A stretch of 64,000 nucleotides of DNA from Dietzia psychralcaliphila (lineage in GTDB: Bacteria > Actinomycetota > Actinomycetes > Mycobacteriales > Mycobacteriaceae). Positions 32,769 to 40,747 of the stretch are shown here, one piece after another. The notes beneath the pieces were generated by a model, which saw nothing but the letters and a program-made list of their open reading frames with translations, was not told the DNA's origin and made no database searches. Every line of letters starts with the position of its first letter. Position 1 is the stretch's first letter. The translations under genes and the position numbers were made by a program. Where the stretch lies: positions 1,736,001-1,800,000 of the forward strand of contig NZ_CP015453.1 of NCBI RefSeq assembly GCF_003096095.1. Direction: 5' to 3'.

Positions 32769-33674
32769 ATGTCCAGAGTTGTAGTCTTCAACGATTTCGG
32801 CGGTCCCGAGCAGCAGGAGCTGATCGACCGCCCGGCACCGGAACCGGCTGCCGGCCAGATCGCCATCCGGGTCGTCGCAGCCGGCGTCAACCCCGTCGAC
32901 TGGAAGATCCGGCAAGGGTTCCTCGGCCACGAGTGGGCGCTACCGGCACCGATGGGGCGGGAGGCCTCCGGCGTCGTCACTGCGATCGGCGCGGGAGTGG
33001 AGGACTTCGCCATAGACGACGAGGTCCTCGGCGAAGTGGCCCCCGGCCACGGCGCCTTCGCCGAACACACCGTGCTGCGGGCCGACAAGACGGTCGCCAA
33101 GCCCGAGGAGATCTCGTTCGCCGACGCGGCCACGATTCCGGTGGCCGGCGCCACCGCCTACGACGTCACTCACCAGATCGAACTCGAGGCCGGACAAACC
33201 CTCCTGATCCTCGGAGCCGGCGGCGGGGTCGGCCGGATGGCCGCGCAGGTGGGCAAGGTCCACAAGTTCACCGTCCTGGGCGTCGCGAGCAAGTCGAAGA
33301 AGGACCTCGTCGAATCGTCGGGCGCCATCTTCGTCGAGTCCGGCGAGGGGGTTGCGGACCGGGTCGCCGCGGCGGCCCCCGACGGCGTGGACCTGGTCGT
33401 CGACCTCGTCGGAGGTGACGCCCTCCGAGCCGTCGCGCCCCTGGCGAAGGACCCGTCGCACGTCCTGACCACAGCGGACCCCGACACAGCTCGCGAGCTC
33501 GGCGGGGCAGTAGTCGAGCGCACGGAGGAGGCTCTGGAGAAGATCACCGGAGTCATCCAGTACGGACTCGTGGATCCCACAGTCACAGCGCGCTACAGCC
33601 TCGACGACGCCCAGCAGGCCATCGCCGCCGTCGAGTCCGGCCACACGACCGGCAAGGTCGTTATCGAACCGTGA
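32769..33674 (+). CDS. Quinone-oxidoreductase-like NADP-dependent MDR protein
   Basis: Zinc-free medium-chain reductase of about 301 residues. It starts MSRVVVFNDFGGPEQQEL and has the GroES-like part (AAGVNPVDWKIRQG, GREASGVVTAIG) and a Rossmann motif LLILGAGGGVGRMAAQVGK. Structural zinc cysteines are absent, as in QOR/zeta-crystallin-like enzymes. ATG 32769 is used; an upstream ATG at 32748 is also in frame. The substrate is unknown. Confidence 0.87.
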   Translation: MSRVVVFNDFGGPEQQELIDRPAPEPAAGQIAIRVVAAGVNPVDWKIRQGFLGHEWALPAPMGREASGVVTAIGAGVEDFAIDDEVLGEVAPGHGAFAEHTVLRADKTVAKPEEISFADAATIPVAGATAYDVTHQIELEAGQTLLILGAGGGVGRMAAQVGKVHKFTVLGVASKSKKDLVESSGAIFVESGEGVADRVAAAAPDGVDLVVDLVGGDALRAVAPLAKDPSHVLTTADPDTARELGGAVVERTEEALEKITGVIQYGLVDPTVTARYSLDDAQQAIAAVESGHTTGKVVIEP

Positions 33675-33741
33675 ATCGCAGCCCCACCAAGAAGACTGAA
33701 CATGCAGGAATCGTCGGAGAGGAACCAGACAAACGAGAATT

Positions 33742-34194
33742 GTGATCGGTGCGCCGGGCAACGGCGCGATCCTGAAGGACGAGCTGAAGGCGCAGCTTGA
33801 GGCTGACGACCGGGTCAGTGCGGTCGTTGACCTGTCGAGTGCGGACATCACCTACCCGCAGGTGTCGTTCCTGGCGGCACAGGCCGTCCGCGACGGGAAG
33901 GCCGATCGCGGGATCCTGGTCTGCGGGACCGGCATCGGGACCGCGATCGCTGCGAGCAAGGTCAGCGGCGTGCGAGCTGCGACGGCTCACGACCTCCTGA
34001 CAATCCGCGGTTCGATCGAGAACTACGACGCCCAGAGGGTAAAGGAGGGGAAAGCTAAGTCTATCTGCGCCGTCTGCCCGGTCCTTGACACTTGTAGACA
34101 GTTTGCGATGGAGTCGGGGGAGCTATATGGGGTGTGGGGCGGGTTGACCGAGTCCGACCGACACAAAATGGCGGGCCGTCGCCGAACGGGTTGA
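33742..34194 (+). CDS. Chimeric RpiB/LacAB-like isomerase fragment fused to a WhiB C-terminus
   Basis: The first ~95 residues match sugar-phosphate isomerases of the RpiB/LacAB type (IGAPGNGAILKDELKAQL, GILVCGTGIGTAIAASKVSG with the active-site Cys, TAHD). At about NYDAQ the match ends and the frame continues into a WhiB C-terminal half: KSICAVCPVLDTC with three cysteines, then YGVWGGLTESDR and a basic tail. The first WhiB iron-sulfur cysteine and the C-terminal third of RpiB are missing. The expected MRIVIG start reads ACG-R-I-V-I-G at 33733, so GTG 33742 is the first usable start. It is probably a deletion-born fusion, either decaying or a new protein. Confidence 0.8.
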   Translation: MIGAPGNGAILKDELKAQLEADDRVSAVVDLSSADITYPQVSFLAAQAVRDGKADRGILVCGTGIGTAIAASKVSGVRAATAHDLLTIRGSIENYDAQRVKEGKAKSICAVCPVLDTCRQFAMESGELYGVWGGLTESDRHKMAGRRRTG

Positions 34195-34310
34195 CTCGCG
34201 ATCCATCCTTGACGCCACCAGAATCGAACGTTGAGCGGGTTCGATGGATGAAATCTAGGTGTTGGTAGGTCAGCGCTCTGGAATTCGTTTGCGCGACTGT
34301 AGTACTAGGG

Positions 34311-34583
34311 CTACGCGTCTGTCTCCGTGGTCGCCACGTGGTCAGTGGCGTCGAGGTAGGCAGCATCGCGCATGGCCGCCTCGAGAACCCGGGCATACGG
34401 AAGGCGCAGTTCAGCAGCCATGCCGTCGAGGGTCGTTCGGGCCGGCAGGCCGCGCAGGCCGCGGGTGCGCCACAGGTGCAGATTCTGGCGGGTGATTCCG
34501 ATTCTGCGGGCCAGCTCGGCCTCGCTGACGCCGTAGGCGCGTTTGTGGGCGTCGATGAGCTCGACCAGGCGGGGGGTCTCCAT
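34311..34583 (-). CDS. Small XRE-like helix-turn-helix protein
   Basis: A 90-residue protein. A central HTH (SEAELARRIGITRQNLHLW) is flanked by a short N-terminal helix (PRLVELIDAHKRA) and a C-terminal helical part (LDGMAAELRLPYARVLEAAMR). It resembles small XRE-type regulators of phage or mobile elements. The neighbours are the RpiB-WhiB chimera and the yefM-yoeB pair. Target unknown. Confidence 0.8.
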   Translation of the reverse strand: METPRLVELIDAHKRAYGVSEAELARRIGITRQNLHLWRTRGLRGLPARTTLDGMAAELRLPYARVLEAAMRDAAYLDATDHVATTETDA

Positions 34584-34734
34584 GGTCCTGAGTATCTGCG
34601 TGCGCCTAGCGGTTCGTCAAGTACCAGTTAACCCTACTGACAAGCATCACTTGTCATAACGACGATTGTCGGCTGTTCACGCCAGGGGCTTTTCGCGAAC
34701 TGTATCCCGGTCGTATGCGGCGTGGACCCGTAGG

Positions 34735-34992
34735 TCATTCATAGTGGTAGCGGCAAGTGGCGACGCGGACTTCCGTCTCCGTGACTTTGTAGACGAGGCG
34801 GTGTTCATCGGTAATTCGCCTGGACCAGTATGCTGCGAAGTCGTACTTGAGGGGTTCGGGTTTGCCGATACCGTCATTGCCGTTGCGTGTGATGTCGAGT
34901 AGGGGACTGTAGATCCTCTTGAGGATCTTTCGGTCCTGTTGTTGCCGCCAGAGGTAGCCCTGCCATGCGTTCTCGTCCCAGACCAGCAGCAC
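34735..34992 (-). CDS. yoeB: YoeB/Txe-family mRNA interferase toxin
   Basis: Ribosome-dependent endoribonuclease of 85 residues. The family landmarks are all present: WQGYLWRQQQDRKILKRI, GIGKPEPLK (catalytic Glu), WSRRITDEHRLVYKV (Arg and His) and C-terminal RYHYE (His/Tyr). The toxin therefore looks active. GTG 34992 begins one base after the yefM stop, so the toxin is coupled to its antitoxin. Confidence 0.95.
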   Translation of the reverse strand: MLLVWDENAWQGYLWRQQQDRKILKRIYSPLLDITRNGNDGIGKPEPLKYDFAAYWSRRITDEHRLVYKVTETEVRVATCRYHYE

Positions 34993-34993
34993 G

Positions 34994-35251
34994 TCAGTCG
35001 GCGTCGAGGAAGCCGCGGGTCTGACCGCGGAAATCCTCGAGCCGTTCCATTGAGTCCAAGAGTCGACGGGCGTTGGCGGGGGATCGCATCAGGTGAGCTG
35101 TCTCGCGCAGTGACTCGTAGTCATCCAGGGAGACCATGACCACCGGCTCGTGGCCAGCCCGTGTGATGACGACCTCTTCGCGGTCGTTGGTGACCCCGTC
35201 AAGGACCTCGGCGTAGCGCGCTCGGGACTCGGTGTAGCTCATAGTCTTCAT
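34994..35251 (-). CDS. yefM: YefM/Phd-family antitoxin
   Basis: An 85-residue antitoxin with the N-terminal DNA-binding YefM domain (MSYTESRARYAEVLDGVTNDREEVVITRAG-type order: YTESRARYAEVL, then EEVVITRAGHEPVVMVSLDDYESL) and a C-terminal toxin-neutralising tail. A perfect AGGAGG lies upstream of ATG 35251, stronger than for the toxin. It should repress its own promoter. Confidence 0.94.
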   Translation of the reverse strand: MKTMSYTESRARYAEVLDGVTNDREEVVITRAGHEPVVMVSLDDYESLRETAHLMRSPANARRLLDSMERLEDFRGQTRGFLDAD

Positions 35252-35262
35252 GTCGAACCTCC

Positions 35263-35280
35263 TGTACGCGAAAATGTACG
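35263..35280 (-). promoter_or_regulatory. Candidate YefM operator: two TGTACG boxes
   Basis: TGTACG occurs at 35263-35268 and 35275-35280, 12 bp apart, just upstream of the yefM Shine-Dalgarno. E. coli YefM binds TGTACA-centred sites, so these are good operator candidates. Confidence 0.6.
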
Positions 35281-35333
35281 TAGTGCCGGGGGTCGGCGCA
35301 ATTGCCTCCGTCGACGCAGACCGGGCGCGTCCT

Positions 35334-35351
35334 GAGCGCCGATCGGCGCTC
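35334..35351. repeat. 18-bp perfect palindrome
   Basis: GAGCGCCGA followed directly by TCGGCGCTC. It has no loop, so it looks more like a protein-binding site than a terminator. Confidence 0.6.
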
Positions 35352-35503
35352 GGGCGGTGCGCCGTCGCGGGGTCAATTGACCGCTAGTGGCGAACAGGAC
35401 TCTGAGGCGCGCGACTCACCCTTCGGCCGAGGACAGCAGATGGATGGCCGCCAAGTGCCCCCGTCGGAGGAGCGCAAGTCACTGATGCGATAGGCACCAC
35501 CCG

Positions 35504-35531
35504 ACTTTACATAATGTAGATTATCGGCACT
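35504..35531 (-). other. dif: Candidate chromosome-dimer resolution site dif
   Basis: On the minus strand the 28 bp read AGTGCCGATAA, TCTACA, TTATGTAAAGT. This has the layout of a dif site: an 11-bp XerC arm, a 6-bp centre and an 11-bp XerD arm. The right arm is nearly that of B. subtilis (TTATGTAAACT) and E. coli (TTATGTTAAAT); the left resembles E. coli GGTGCGCATAA. The AT-rich 28-mer stands out locally. It is either the chromosomal terminus dif or a dif-like site used by a Xer-exploiting element. Confidence 0.85.
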
Positions 35532-35926
35532 TTGCTAGTCGGTCCGGTGAGGCCACGCCGTGTGCCGCGACGGGCGTTCTTCCTGATCGTCGGCGTGATT
35601 CGGGTTCGATTGGCATCCAGTCGCCCCGGGCATCCACTCCGCGCATCCACTCAGGTTGCTCGGCGCCTTCTGTCGCCGACTGTCCGACGTGGACCGACCG
35701 GGCGGCTGGCTCACGGTTCCGGCGGCGTACCGCGGGCGGGCCGGCCCAACACGGCACCGGTGTCCGACCGCGGCACCGCCGGACCGGCGCAGGCGCCGAG
35801 GGTGCGCCGGGATTGGCGGGCCCCGGAGTGTCGACCCCTTCGGGTTGGCTAGCGAGGCCACCGGGTCGATCCTGTAACGTCACAGTGACGATTCCAGTGG
35901 GACTCTCCCTAGTCTCCGTCGACGAA

Positions 35927-37438
35927 CTAGCGTGGTCGCCCCGCGCCACCGGTCTCGGCCGCGGGCGGTTGTCGGTGATCCCATGGCAGTGCCTGTTCGA
36001 GTTGGCCGGCGAGTCGGAGAAGCATTGACTCCCCCTCGAGTGGCGCGGTGAACTGCACTCCCATGGGCACACCTTCCGGGGTCCAGTGCAGCGGCAATGA
36101 CAGCGCGGGACGACCGGTGAGGTTCGCCAACTGGGTGTATGGAATCCAGTTGAGGTTGGCGTCGATCATCGACTCCACGAGTCCTGAGTGGCGAAGCAAG
36201 CCTGCCGTCCGGGTCTTGAGTAGCCCTGTCGCGGCCCGGCGTGCGACTCGTGGGGTGTCCAATGCGCCGATGCGCGGCGGAAGGTCCGCCAGGGTGGGCG
36301 TCATCAGCAGGTCGTAGCCGGTGAAGTACCCGGACAGCCGGCGGACATGGTCGTGCCGGCGCATCACGGTGTCGACGTACTCGACGCTGCTGTGTGCTCT
36401 GCCGAGCGCAGCCATGATCTGCGTGTCAAGCTCGAAGCTGCGGTCCTTGCGCCCGGAGCGCCTCTTGGCGTCATCTACCTCCCACGCCAGGTACACGAAC
36501 CAGGTCGTGAGGAAGTCACGGGCCAGCGCCAGGTCATCCACTGGTGGTTCGTCGAGGAACTCCACGTGGTGGCCGAGGTCCGAGAGGGCCCGTGCGCTGG
36601 CCTCCACGGCGGCCACTGCCTCCGGATGTGGCTCGGGGTTGATGGAGGACGCGGTGCACACGCCGATCCGCAACCGACCCGGATCCCGTCCGACCTGTGA
36701 GAGGAAGGTGTCAGAGGGTGTCCCGGGGACATAAGGGCCGCTCGGTTCGCCGCCGGACAGGACGTCCAGCATCGCCGCGGTGTCACGGACGGATCGGGAG
36801 ACCACTCCATGGGTTGCGGCGCCATGCATCGCCTCACCCTGGACCGGCCCCATCGGGACCAGACCGCGACCGGGTTTCAGTCCCACGAGACCGCAGCAGG
36901 CGGCGGGGATACGGATGGATCCACCGCCGTCGTTGGCCCCGGCCACGGGAACGACGCCGGCCGCCACCGCGGCCGCCGACCCGCCCGAGGAGCCGCCGGG
37001 GGTCCTACTGGTGTCCCACGGATTCCGGGCGGGTCCGAACAGGTCCGGCTCGGTGATCCCCTTGGCGCCGAACTCCGGAGTGTTGGTCTTGCCAAAGACG
37101 ACGAGACCGGAGTCCAGCCATCGCTGTACCACCGTCGCGTGCTCGGCCGCCGGGAGGTCGGCGAGGGCACGCGAGCCGGCGCTGGTGGGCAGTCCCCGGT
37201 AGTCCTGACCCAGGTCCTTGATGAGGAAGGGAACCCCGGCGAAGGGGCCGTCGAGCGGTCCCGTCAGGCGTTCGCGAGCCTGAGCGTCCATCCGGCGGAT
37301 GATCGCGTTGAGGTGCGGGTTGACGGCGTCCGCCTGCTGCATCGCGACCTCGAGTAGCTCGACCGGAGTCACCTCGCCGGTTCGGACCAGGGCGGCGAGA
37401 CCGAGAGCATCATGACTTCGGTACTCATCGGGACGCAT
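35927..37438 (-). CDS. Amidase signature family hydrolase
   Basis: Amidase of 503 residues from ATG 37438. The Ser-cisSer-Lys triad is readable: [12 protein letters not shown] (Lys), [16 protein letters not shown] (cis-Ser) and [14 protein letters not shown] (nucleophile Ser). It resembles the GatA-like amidases annotated as AmiC/AmiD in mycobacteria; substrate unknown. The frame continues open to 38551, but that part is the antisense of the esterase and is excluded. It diverges from the esterase gene with only 48 bp between. Confidence 0.93.
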   Translation of the reverse strand: MRPDEYRSHDALGLAALVRTGEVTPVELLEVAMQQADAVNPHLNAIIRRMDAQARERLTGPLDGPFAGVPFLIKDLGQDYRGLPTSAGSRALADLPAAEHATVVQRWLDSGLVVFGKTNTPEFGAKGITEPDLFGPARNPWDTSRTPGGSSGGSAAAVAAGVVPVAGANDGGGSIRIPAACCGLVGLKPGRGLVPMGPVQGEAMHGAATHGVVSRSVRDTAAMLDVLSGGEPSGPYVPGTPSDTFLSQVGRDPGRLRIGVCTASSINPEPHPEAVAAVEASARALSDLGHHVEFLDEPPVDDLALARDFLTTWFVYLAWEVDDAKRRSGRKDRSFELDTQIMAALGRAHSSVEYVDTVMRRHDHVRRLSGYFTGYDLLMTPTLADLPPRIGALDTPRVARRAATGLLKTRTAGLLRHSGLVESMIDANLNWIPYTQLANLTGRPALSLPLHWTPEGVPMGVQFTAPLEGESMLLRLAGQLEQALPWDHRQPPAAETGGAGRPR

Positions 37439-37486
37439 GGGTGGTGAGTGTACTCGTGACCGGGTGCCGGGCAGGAGTAATGCGGC

Positions 37487-38464
37487 ATGACGCAGACTCG
37501 GGACATGACTGAGTCGAGGTCCCCCCGAACGGTAGGTGCTGCAGTCCTCGTCGCGCTCGCGATGGTGATGAGTGCGTGCACAGCGCAGTCCGGTGATCCC
37601 GCGCCGCCCGGGGCGATGCCCGGCGACGGCACGCAAGGTCTGTCCAGCGATTCCACGACGCTGGACGATCTGACCCGAACCTGGACGGTCTACCGTCCCC
37701 CGGCGGCGGTGGACCCCTCGGCGCCCGTGCTGCTCGTCATCCACGGGACCGGGGACACTGGCTCGGGGATCCGCAACGGAATAGGCCCCGACCTGGAGCA
37801 GTTGGCCGACGAGGAGGGATTCTCGATCGTCTACGTCGACGGCCACGCCAACAACTGGAACGAATGTCGGCGCGAGGGCGACTGGCCCGCCAAGGAGGAG
37901 GATCTGGACGACGTGGGGCTCATGCGCGAGGCCGTCGACTCGCTCGGCGCGACCGGACCCGTCTACGCCGTGGGCTTCTCCTCCGGTGGGCACATGGCCA
38001 TGCGACTCGCTCTCGAGGCGCCGGACCTCGTCGACGGGGTCGCGGCGGTGGCCGCCAACCCCCCGACCCCGGAGAACCTGAATTGTGCGGTCGGCGGAGA
38101 TCCGGTTCCGATCATGTTCGTACAGGGGCGCCAGGACACGATCAACCCGATCGACGGTGGTGAGGTCAGCGTGGGATCGGGCCCCTTCGCGAAGTCTCGG
38201 GGCGACGTGCTGTCCGCCGTGGACGGCGCGGAGTGGTTCGCCCGTCACAACGGGGTCGCAGGCGACGGGGCGATCCCGCCGATCGACCGGGACGGGGACG
38301 CTGAGGTGATCACCTGGGATGGTCCGGACCCGGTGCGTGTGGTGATGGTGGACCGGGTCGGACACTCCTTCCCCACCCTGTCCGGCAGGTGGGGCCGTGA
38401 CGGCGGGGCGCGTTACGACGCGCCCGGGGAGATCTGGCGGTTCTTCTCCCGCGGCTCGCCGTGA
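37487..38464 (+). CDS. LpqC/PHB-depolymerase-like esterase lipoprotein
   Basis: Alpha/beta hydrolase of 325 residues with a lipoprotein signal (VMSAC lipobox, about Cys30). The oxyanion motif is VIHGTGDTG, the nucleophile elbow GFSSGGHMAM, Asp in QGRQDTINP, and the catalytic His in VDRVGHSFP. Similar to esterases of the LpqC / feruloyl-esterase / PHB depolymerase group. AGGAG lies 9 nt before ATG 37487. Confidence 0.9.
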   Translation: MTQTRDMTESRSPRTVGAAVLVALAMVMSACTAQSGDPAPPGAMPGDGTQGLSSDSTTLDDLTRTWTVYRPPAAVDPSAPVLLVIHGTGDTGSGIRNGIGPDLEQLADEEGFSIVYVDGHANNWNECRREGDWPAKEEDLDDVGLMREAVDSLGATGPVYAVGFSSGGHMAMRLALEAPDLVDGVAAVAANPPTPENLNCAVGGDPVPIMFVQGRQDTINPIDGGEVSVGSGPFAKSRGDVLSAVDGAEWFARHNGVAGDGAIPPIDRDGDAEVITWDGPDPVRVVMVDRVGHSFPTLSGRWGRDGGARYDAPGEIWRFFSRGSP

Positions 38465-38584
38465 GGTCGCCGGAGTCCACCGAGTAACCCGGGTCGCCAG
38501 GGCGCCGCGGCTCACTCGGGCGCCACGGCTCCCCCGGACACCATGGCTCACCGACTTGACCCTGGAACGGAACGTCGACGCCGC

Positions 38585-39064
38585 TCAGCTCCCCCGGCTC
38601 CGCCACGCTCTCCATGCGCCCGTGGACCACAGCGCCCACGCCACGAGGAGGGGCTGGAAGAACAGGCGGACGAGGCGGGCACGGTCCGTGTCCAGCCCGA
38701 AGGCGTCCGTGCCGGTGACGTACTGCGAGATGTTGCCGGGGAAGATCGCCACGAAGAAGCCGGCGGTGATCCATCCCACGGCGGGCCGGAACTTCGACGG
38801 CGCCAGGATCAGAGCGGCGCCCAGGCCGATCTCCACGACTCCGGAGGCCAGAACGACGAAATCAGGGTCCAGCGGAACCCAGGTGGGAACCTGGGCCTGG
38901 AACTCCTGACGCATCGTGGTCAGGTGTCCCACTCCGGCGCCGAGCAGTGCGGCGCCGAGTGCCCACCGGCCCACGTGGCGGATCGCCTCGCCGGCCCGGC
39001 CCGGTCGTCGTTTGGTGGGGCTGCCGTTGCGTCCGACCGGTCGGTTGTCTGCGTTGTGCGTCAT
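38585..39064 (-). CDS. DoxX-family membrane protein
   Basis: A 159-residue protein from ATG 39064 with four hydrophobic segments (GRWALGAALLGAGVGHL, VVLASGVVEIGLGAALIL, VGWITAGFFVAIFPGN, FFQPLLVAWALWSTG). The pattern fits DoxX-like proteins, which are often redox-linked. AATACT lies 6 nt before this ATG, with TTGCGC 17 bp further upstream, so the transcript is probably leaderless; an in-frame GTG at 39082 would precede that start. It is divergent from ohrR and shares its operator. Confidence 0.87.
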   Translation of the reverse strand: MTHNADNRPVGRNGSPTKRRPGRAGEAIRHVGRWALGAALLGAGVGHLTTMRQEFQAQVPTWVPLDPDFVVLASGVVEIGLGAALILAPSKFRPAVGWITAGFFVAIFPGNISQYVTGTDAFGLDTDRARLVRLFFQPLLVAWALWSTGAWRAWRSRGS

Positions 39065-39070
39065 GGAGGA

Positions 39071-39118
39071 AGTATTGCGCACAACTCAATTGTGCGCAAT
39101 CAAAATGTGCGGGATACT
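39071..39118. promoter_or_regulatory. OhrR operator with two divergent promoters
   Basis: A perfect inverted repeat, ATTGCGCACAA (39074-39084), 5 bp, TTGTGCGCAAT (39090-39100). On the plus strand TTGTGC (39090-39095), 17 bp, GATACT (39113-39118) forms the ohrR promoter. On the minus strand TTGCGC, 17 bp, AATACT (39076-39071) forms the doxX promoter. Both -35 elements lie inside the repeat, so one bound repressor would block both. Confidence 0.85.
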
Positions 39119-39121
39119 CAG

Positions 39122-39565
39122 ATGATGAACGCCGATCTCCGCCTCGACCAGCAGGTCTGCTTTGCCCTCTACGCCGCCTCCAGGGCGTCGACCGCGGCCT
39201 ACCGGGAGGCGCTGGCCGACGCCGGGCTCACCTATCCCCAGTATCTGGTGATGCTCGCCCTGTGGGAGCAGGACGGTCTGACGATCCGGCAGCTGGGCGA
39301 GCGGATGCTCCTGGACTCCGGCACCCTCTCGCCACTGATCTCCCGGATGGAGGCCGCCGGGCTGGTCGCCCGCAACCGGGAGGCCAGGGATGCCCGCAGC
39401 GTGACCGTCGCGTTGACCGACGCGGGGCACGAACTCCGCGAGGAGGCCGGCCGCATCCAGTGCGCGCTGCTGGAGAAGCTCGACCTGCCCCCGGAGGACC
39501 TGGTCGAGCTGCGTCGCCTGGCGCGGAGCGTCGTCTCGGCTCTGGGGCGCGCGGACTCGTCGTGA
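39122..39565 (+). CDS. ohrR: OhrR-type MarR repressor (organic peroxide sensing)
   Basis: Peroxide-sensing repressor of 147 residues. The N-terminal sensing cysteine sits in LDQQVCFALYAASRA (Cys13), as in B. subtilis OhrR Cys15. TYPQYLVMLALWE and LDSGTLSPLISRMEAAGLV are strongly OhrR-like. A second cysteine in the C-terminal helix (GRIQCALLEKL) suggests a two-cysteine sensor. Two ATGs (39122, 39125) are possible; the second lies 6 nt after the -10. The usual ohr gene is not adjacent; doxX is its neighbour. Confidence 0.92.
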   Translation: MMNADLRLDQQVCFALYAASRASTAAYREALADAGLTYPQYLVMLALWEQDGLTIRQLGERMLLDSGTLSPLISRMEAAGLVARNREARDARSVTVALTDAGHELREEAGRIQCALLEKLDLPPEDLVELRRLARSVVSALGRADSS

Positions 39566-39626
39566 GGCGGTCGTCCCGTGAGTCCGTGGCCCGCCCCGCG
39601 ACGCAGGGGACCGGGTGTAGGGGTGG

Positions 39627-40064
39627 TCAGTGGTGCGTCCCGGGATCGGGTCGCGGCACGTTCTGGAGTCTGAGCTGGCCCCGCGCGAGCACTTTACCGC
39701 TCTCGGACTGGCTGATCACCACGTCCCACAGTTGCTGGCTGCGGCCCTGGAACAGCGCTTCCGCGGTCACGTGCACGCGCCCGCCGGTGGAGGCCCGCAG
39801 GAAGTCGGTGCCGTTGTGGACGCCGACCGCGATCTGGCCCCGGTCGGCCACGGCGAATCCGGCGCCCGCACCGCCCGCGGACTCGACGATGCTGGCGTAG
39901 ACGCCGCCGTGGACTGTCCCCCACGCAGTGAGGTGGTCGCCGCCCAGGTCCGCGTGGCCCCTGAGCGTGGTGGCGGTCACCTCGTCGACGACGAGACCGG
40001 AGACCCGGACGAACGTGCTCGCGTCATCGGCTGAGGCATCGGGGAACCCGTCGGGAGAGGCCAT
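39627..40064 (-). CDS. PaaI-type hotdog thioesterase
   Basis: A 145-residue hotdog-fold protein. The active-site region TVHGGVYASIVESAGG carries the HGG motif of PaaI/MenI thioesterases, followed by GVHNGTDFLRAS and VTAEALFQGRSQQLWDV. Substrate acyl-CoA unknown (1,4-dihydroxy-2-naphthoyl-CoA or aromatic acyl-CoA are candidates). Monocistronic by position. Confidence 0.9.
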   Translation of the reverse strand: MASPDGFPDASADDASTFVRVSGLVVDEVTATTLRGHADLGGDHLTAWGTVHGGVYASIVESAGGAGAGFAVADRGQIAVGVHNGTDFLRASTGGRVHVTAEALFQGRSQQLWDVVISQSESGKVLARGQLRLQNVPRPDPGTHH

Positions 40065-40097
40065 GGGACCTTTCTACCCGCATCCGGCCCCTACTCT

Positions 40098-40133
40098 GCC
40101 GTCTCCTACCCCGCCGTCTCCTACCCCGCCGTC
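40098..40133 (+). repeat. 15-bp tandem repeat at the end of the GyrI-like gene
   Basis: Two full copies of GCCGTCTCCTACCCC plus a partial third overlap the stop codon region of the GyrI-like gene. Confidence 0.75.
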
Positions 40134-40744
40134 CGCGCCACGGGCTGACGCAGGATCGTCCGCAGCCGGGCTGGATCGGTCTTCCGTGCGTCGGAGAGAT
40201 AGATCTCGTGATGATGTCCCGAGGCGATCAGGCCGTGGGCGGGGATGACCTCCTCGTGCATACGCGCGATGACCGGCCCCTCCGCGTCGTACGGGCCGAC
40301 GTGCAGGGTCTGGACGGCCGGGCCCTCGCTGAACTCCTCGAAGCGGATACGGTCGACCGCGACGGCCAGCTTCGTCGTCGTCACCTTCTCCACGGCGGAG
40401 GCCGTCATGTCCACGGTGACCCACTCCGGTTGCCAGATCATCATGGTCCACATCCACGCGTCCTTGTCCCGCGCGGTGAACACGCCGAGGTCCTCGGCGT
40501 ACCAGAGGCCCTCGAGGGGGCCCACGGTGTGGACCCGACCGAGTTCGGCCCTGGCCACCGCCCGAACCGCGTAGGAGATCGTGTAGAGAGCCTCGAGCAC
40601 CGTGCCGTAGTCCTCGGAGGTGTTGGGGTCCCCTCGGCCGTCGGCCATGAGGAACCGCATCGGAGGTACCTCGACCACGTCGAACCTGCCGGCCCGACCG
40701 CTGTAGATGTCCCTGCGTTCACGCTTGATGTCAAAGCTGTTCAC
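40121..40744 (-). CDS. GyrI-like small-molecule-binding protein
   Basis: A 207-residue protein of the GyrI-like/SOUL-type domain group: VEVPPMRFLMADGRGDPN at the start, repeated MWTMMIWQPEWVT and LHVGPYDAEGPVIARMHEEV, and a YLSDARKTDPARLRTILRQPV end. Family members bind drugs or act in multidrug responses; no specific role can be read here. The end overlaps a 15-bp tandem repeat. Confidence 0.88.
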   Translation of the reverse strand: MNSFDIKRERRDIYSGRAGRFDVVEVPPMRFLMADGRGDPNTSEDYGTVLEALYTISYAVRAVARAELGRVHTVGPLEGLWYAEDLGVFTARDKDAWMWTMMIWQPEWVTVDMTASAVEKVTTTKLAVAVDRIRFEEFSEGPAVQTLHVGPYDAEGPVIARMHEEVIPAHGLIASGHHHEIYLSDARKTDPARLRTILRQPVARTAG

Positions 40745-40747
40745 GTC

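Larger units (their letters stand above)
35281..35926. other. Intergenic region carrying a dif-like site
   Basis: About 650 bp without a gene between yefM and the amidase end. It holds an 18-bp perfect palindrome at 35334-35351 and the dif-like site at 35504-35531. Frames here on either strand are GC shadows. Confidence 0.6.

Noticed and set aside
37439..38551. N-terminal 370 residues of the long minus-strand frame that contains the amidase
   Set aside because: They are antisense to the well-supported esterase gene; the amidase starts at 37438.
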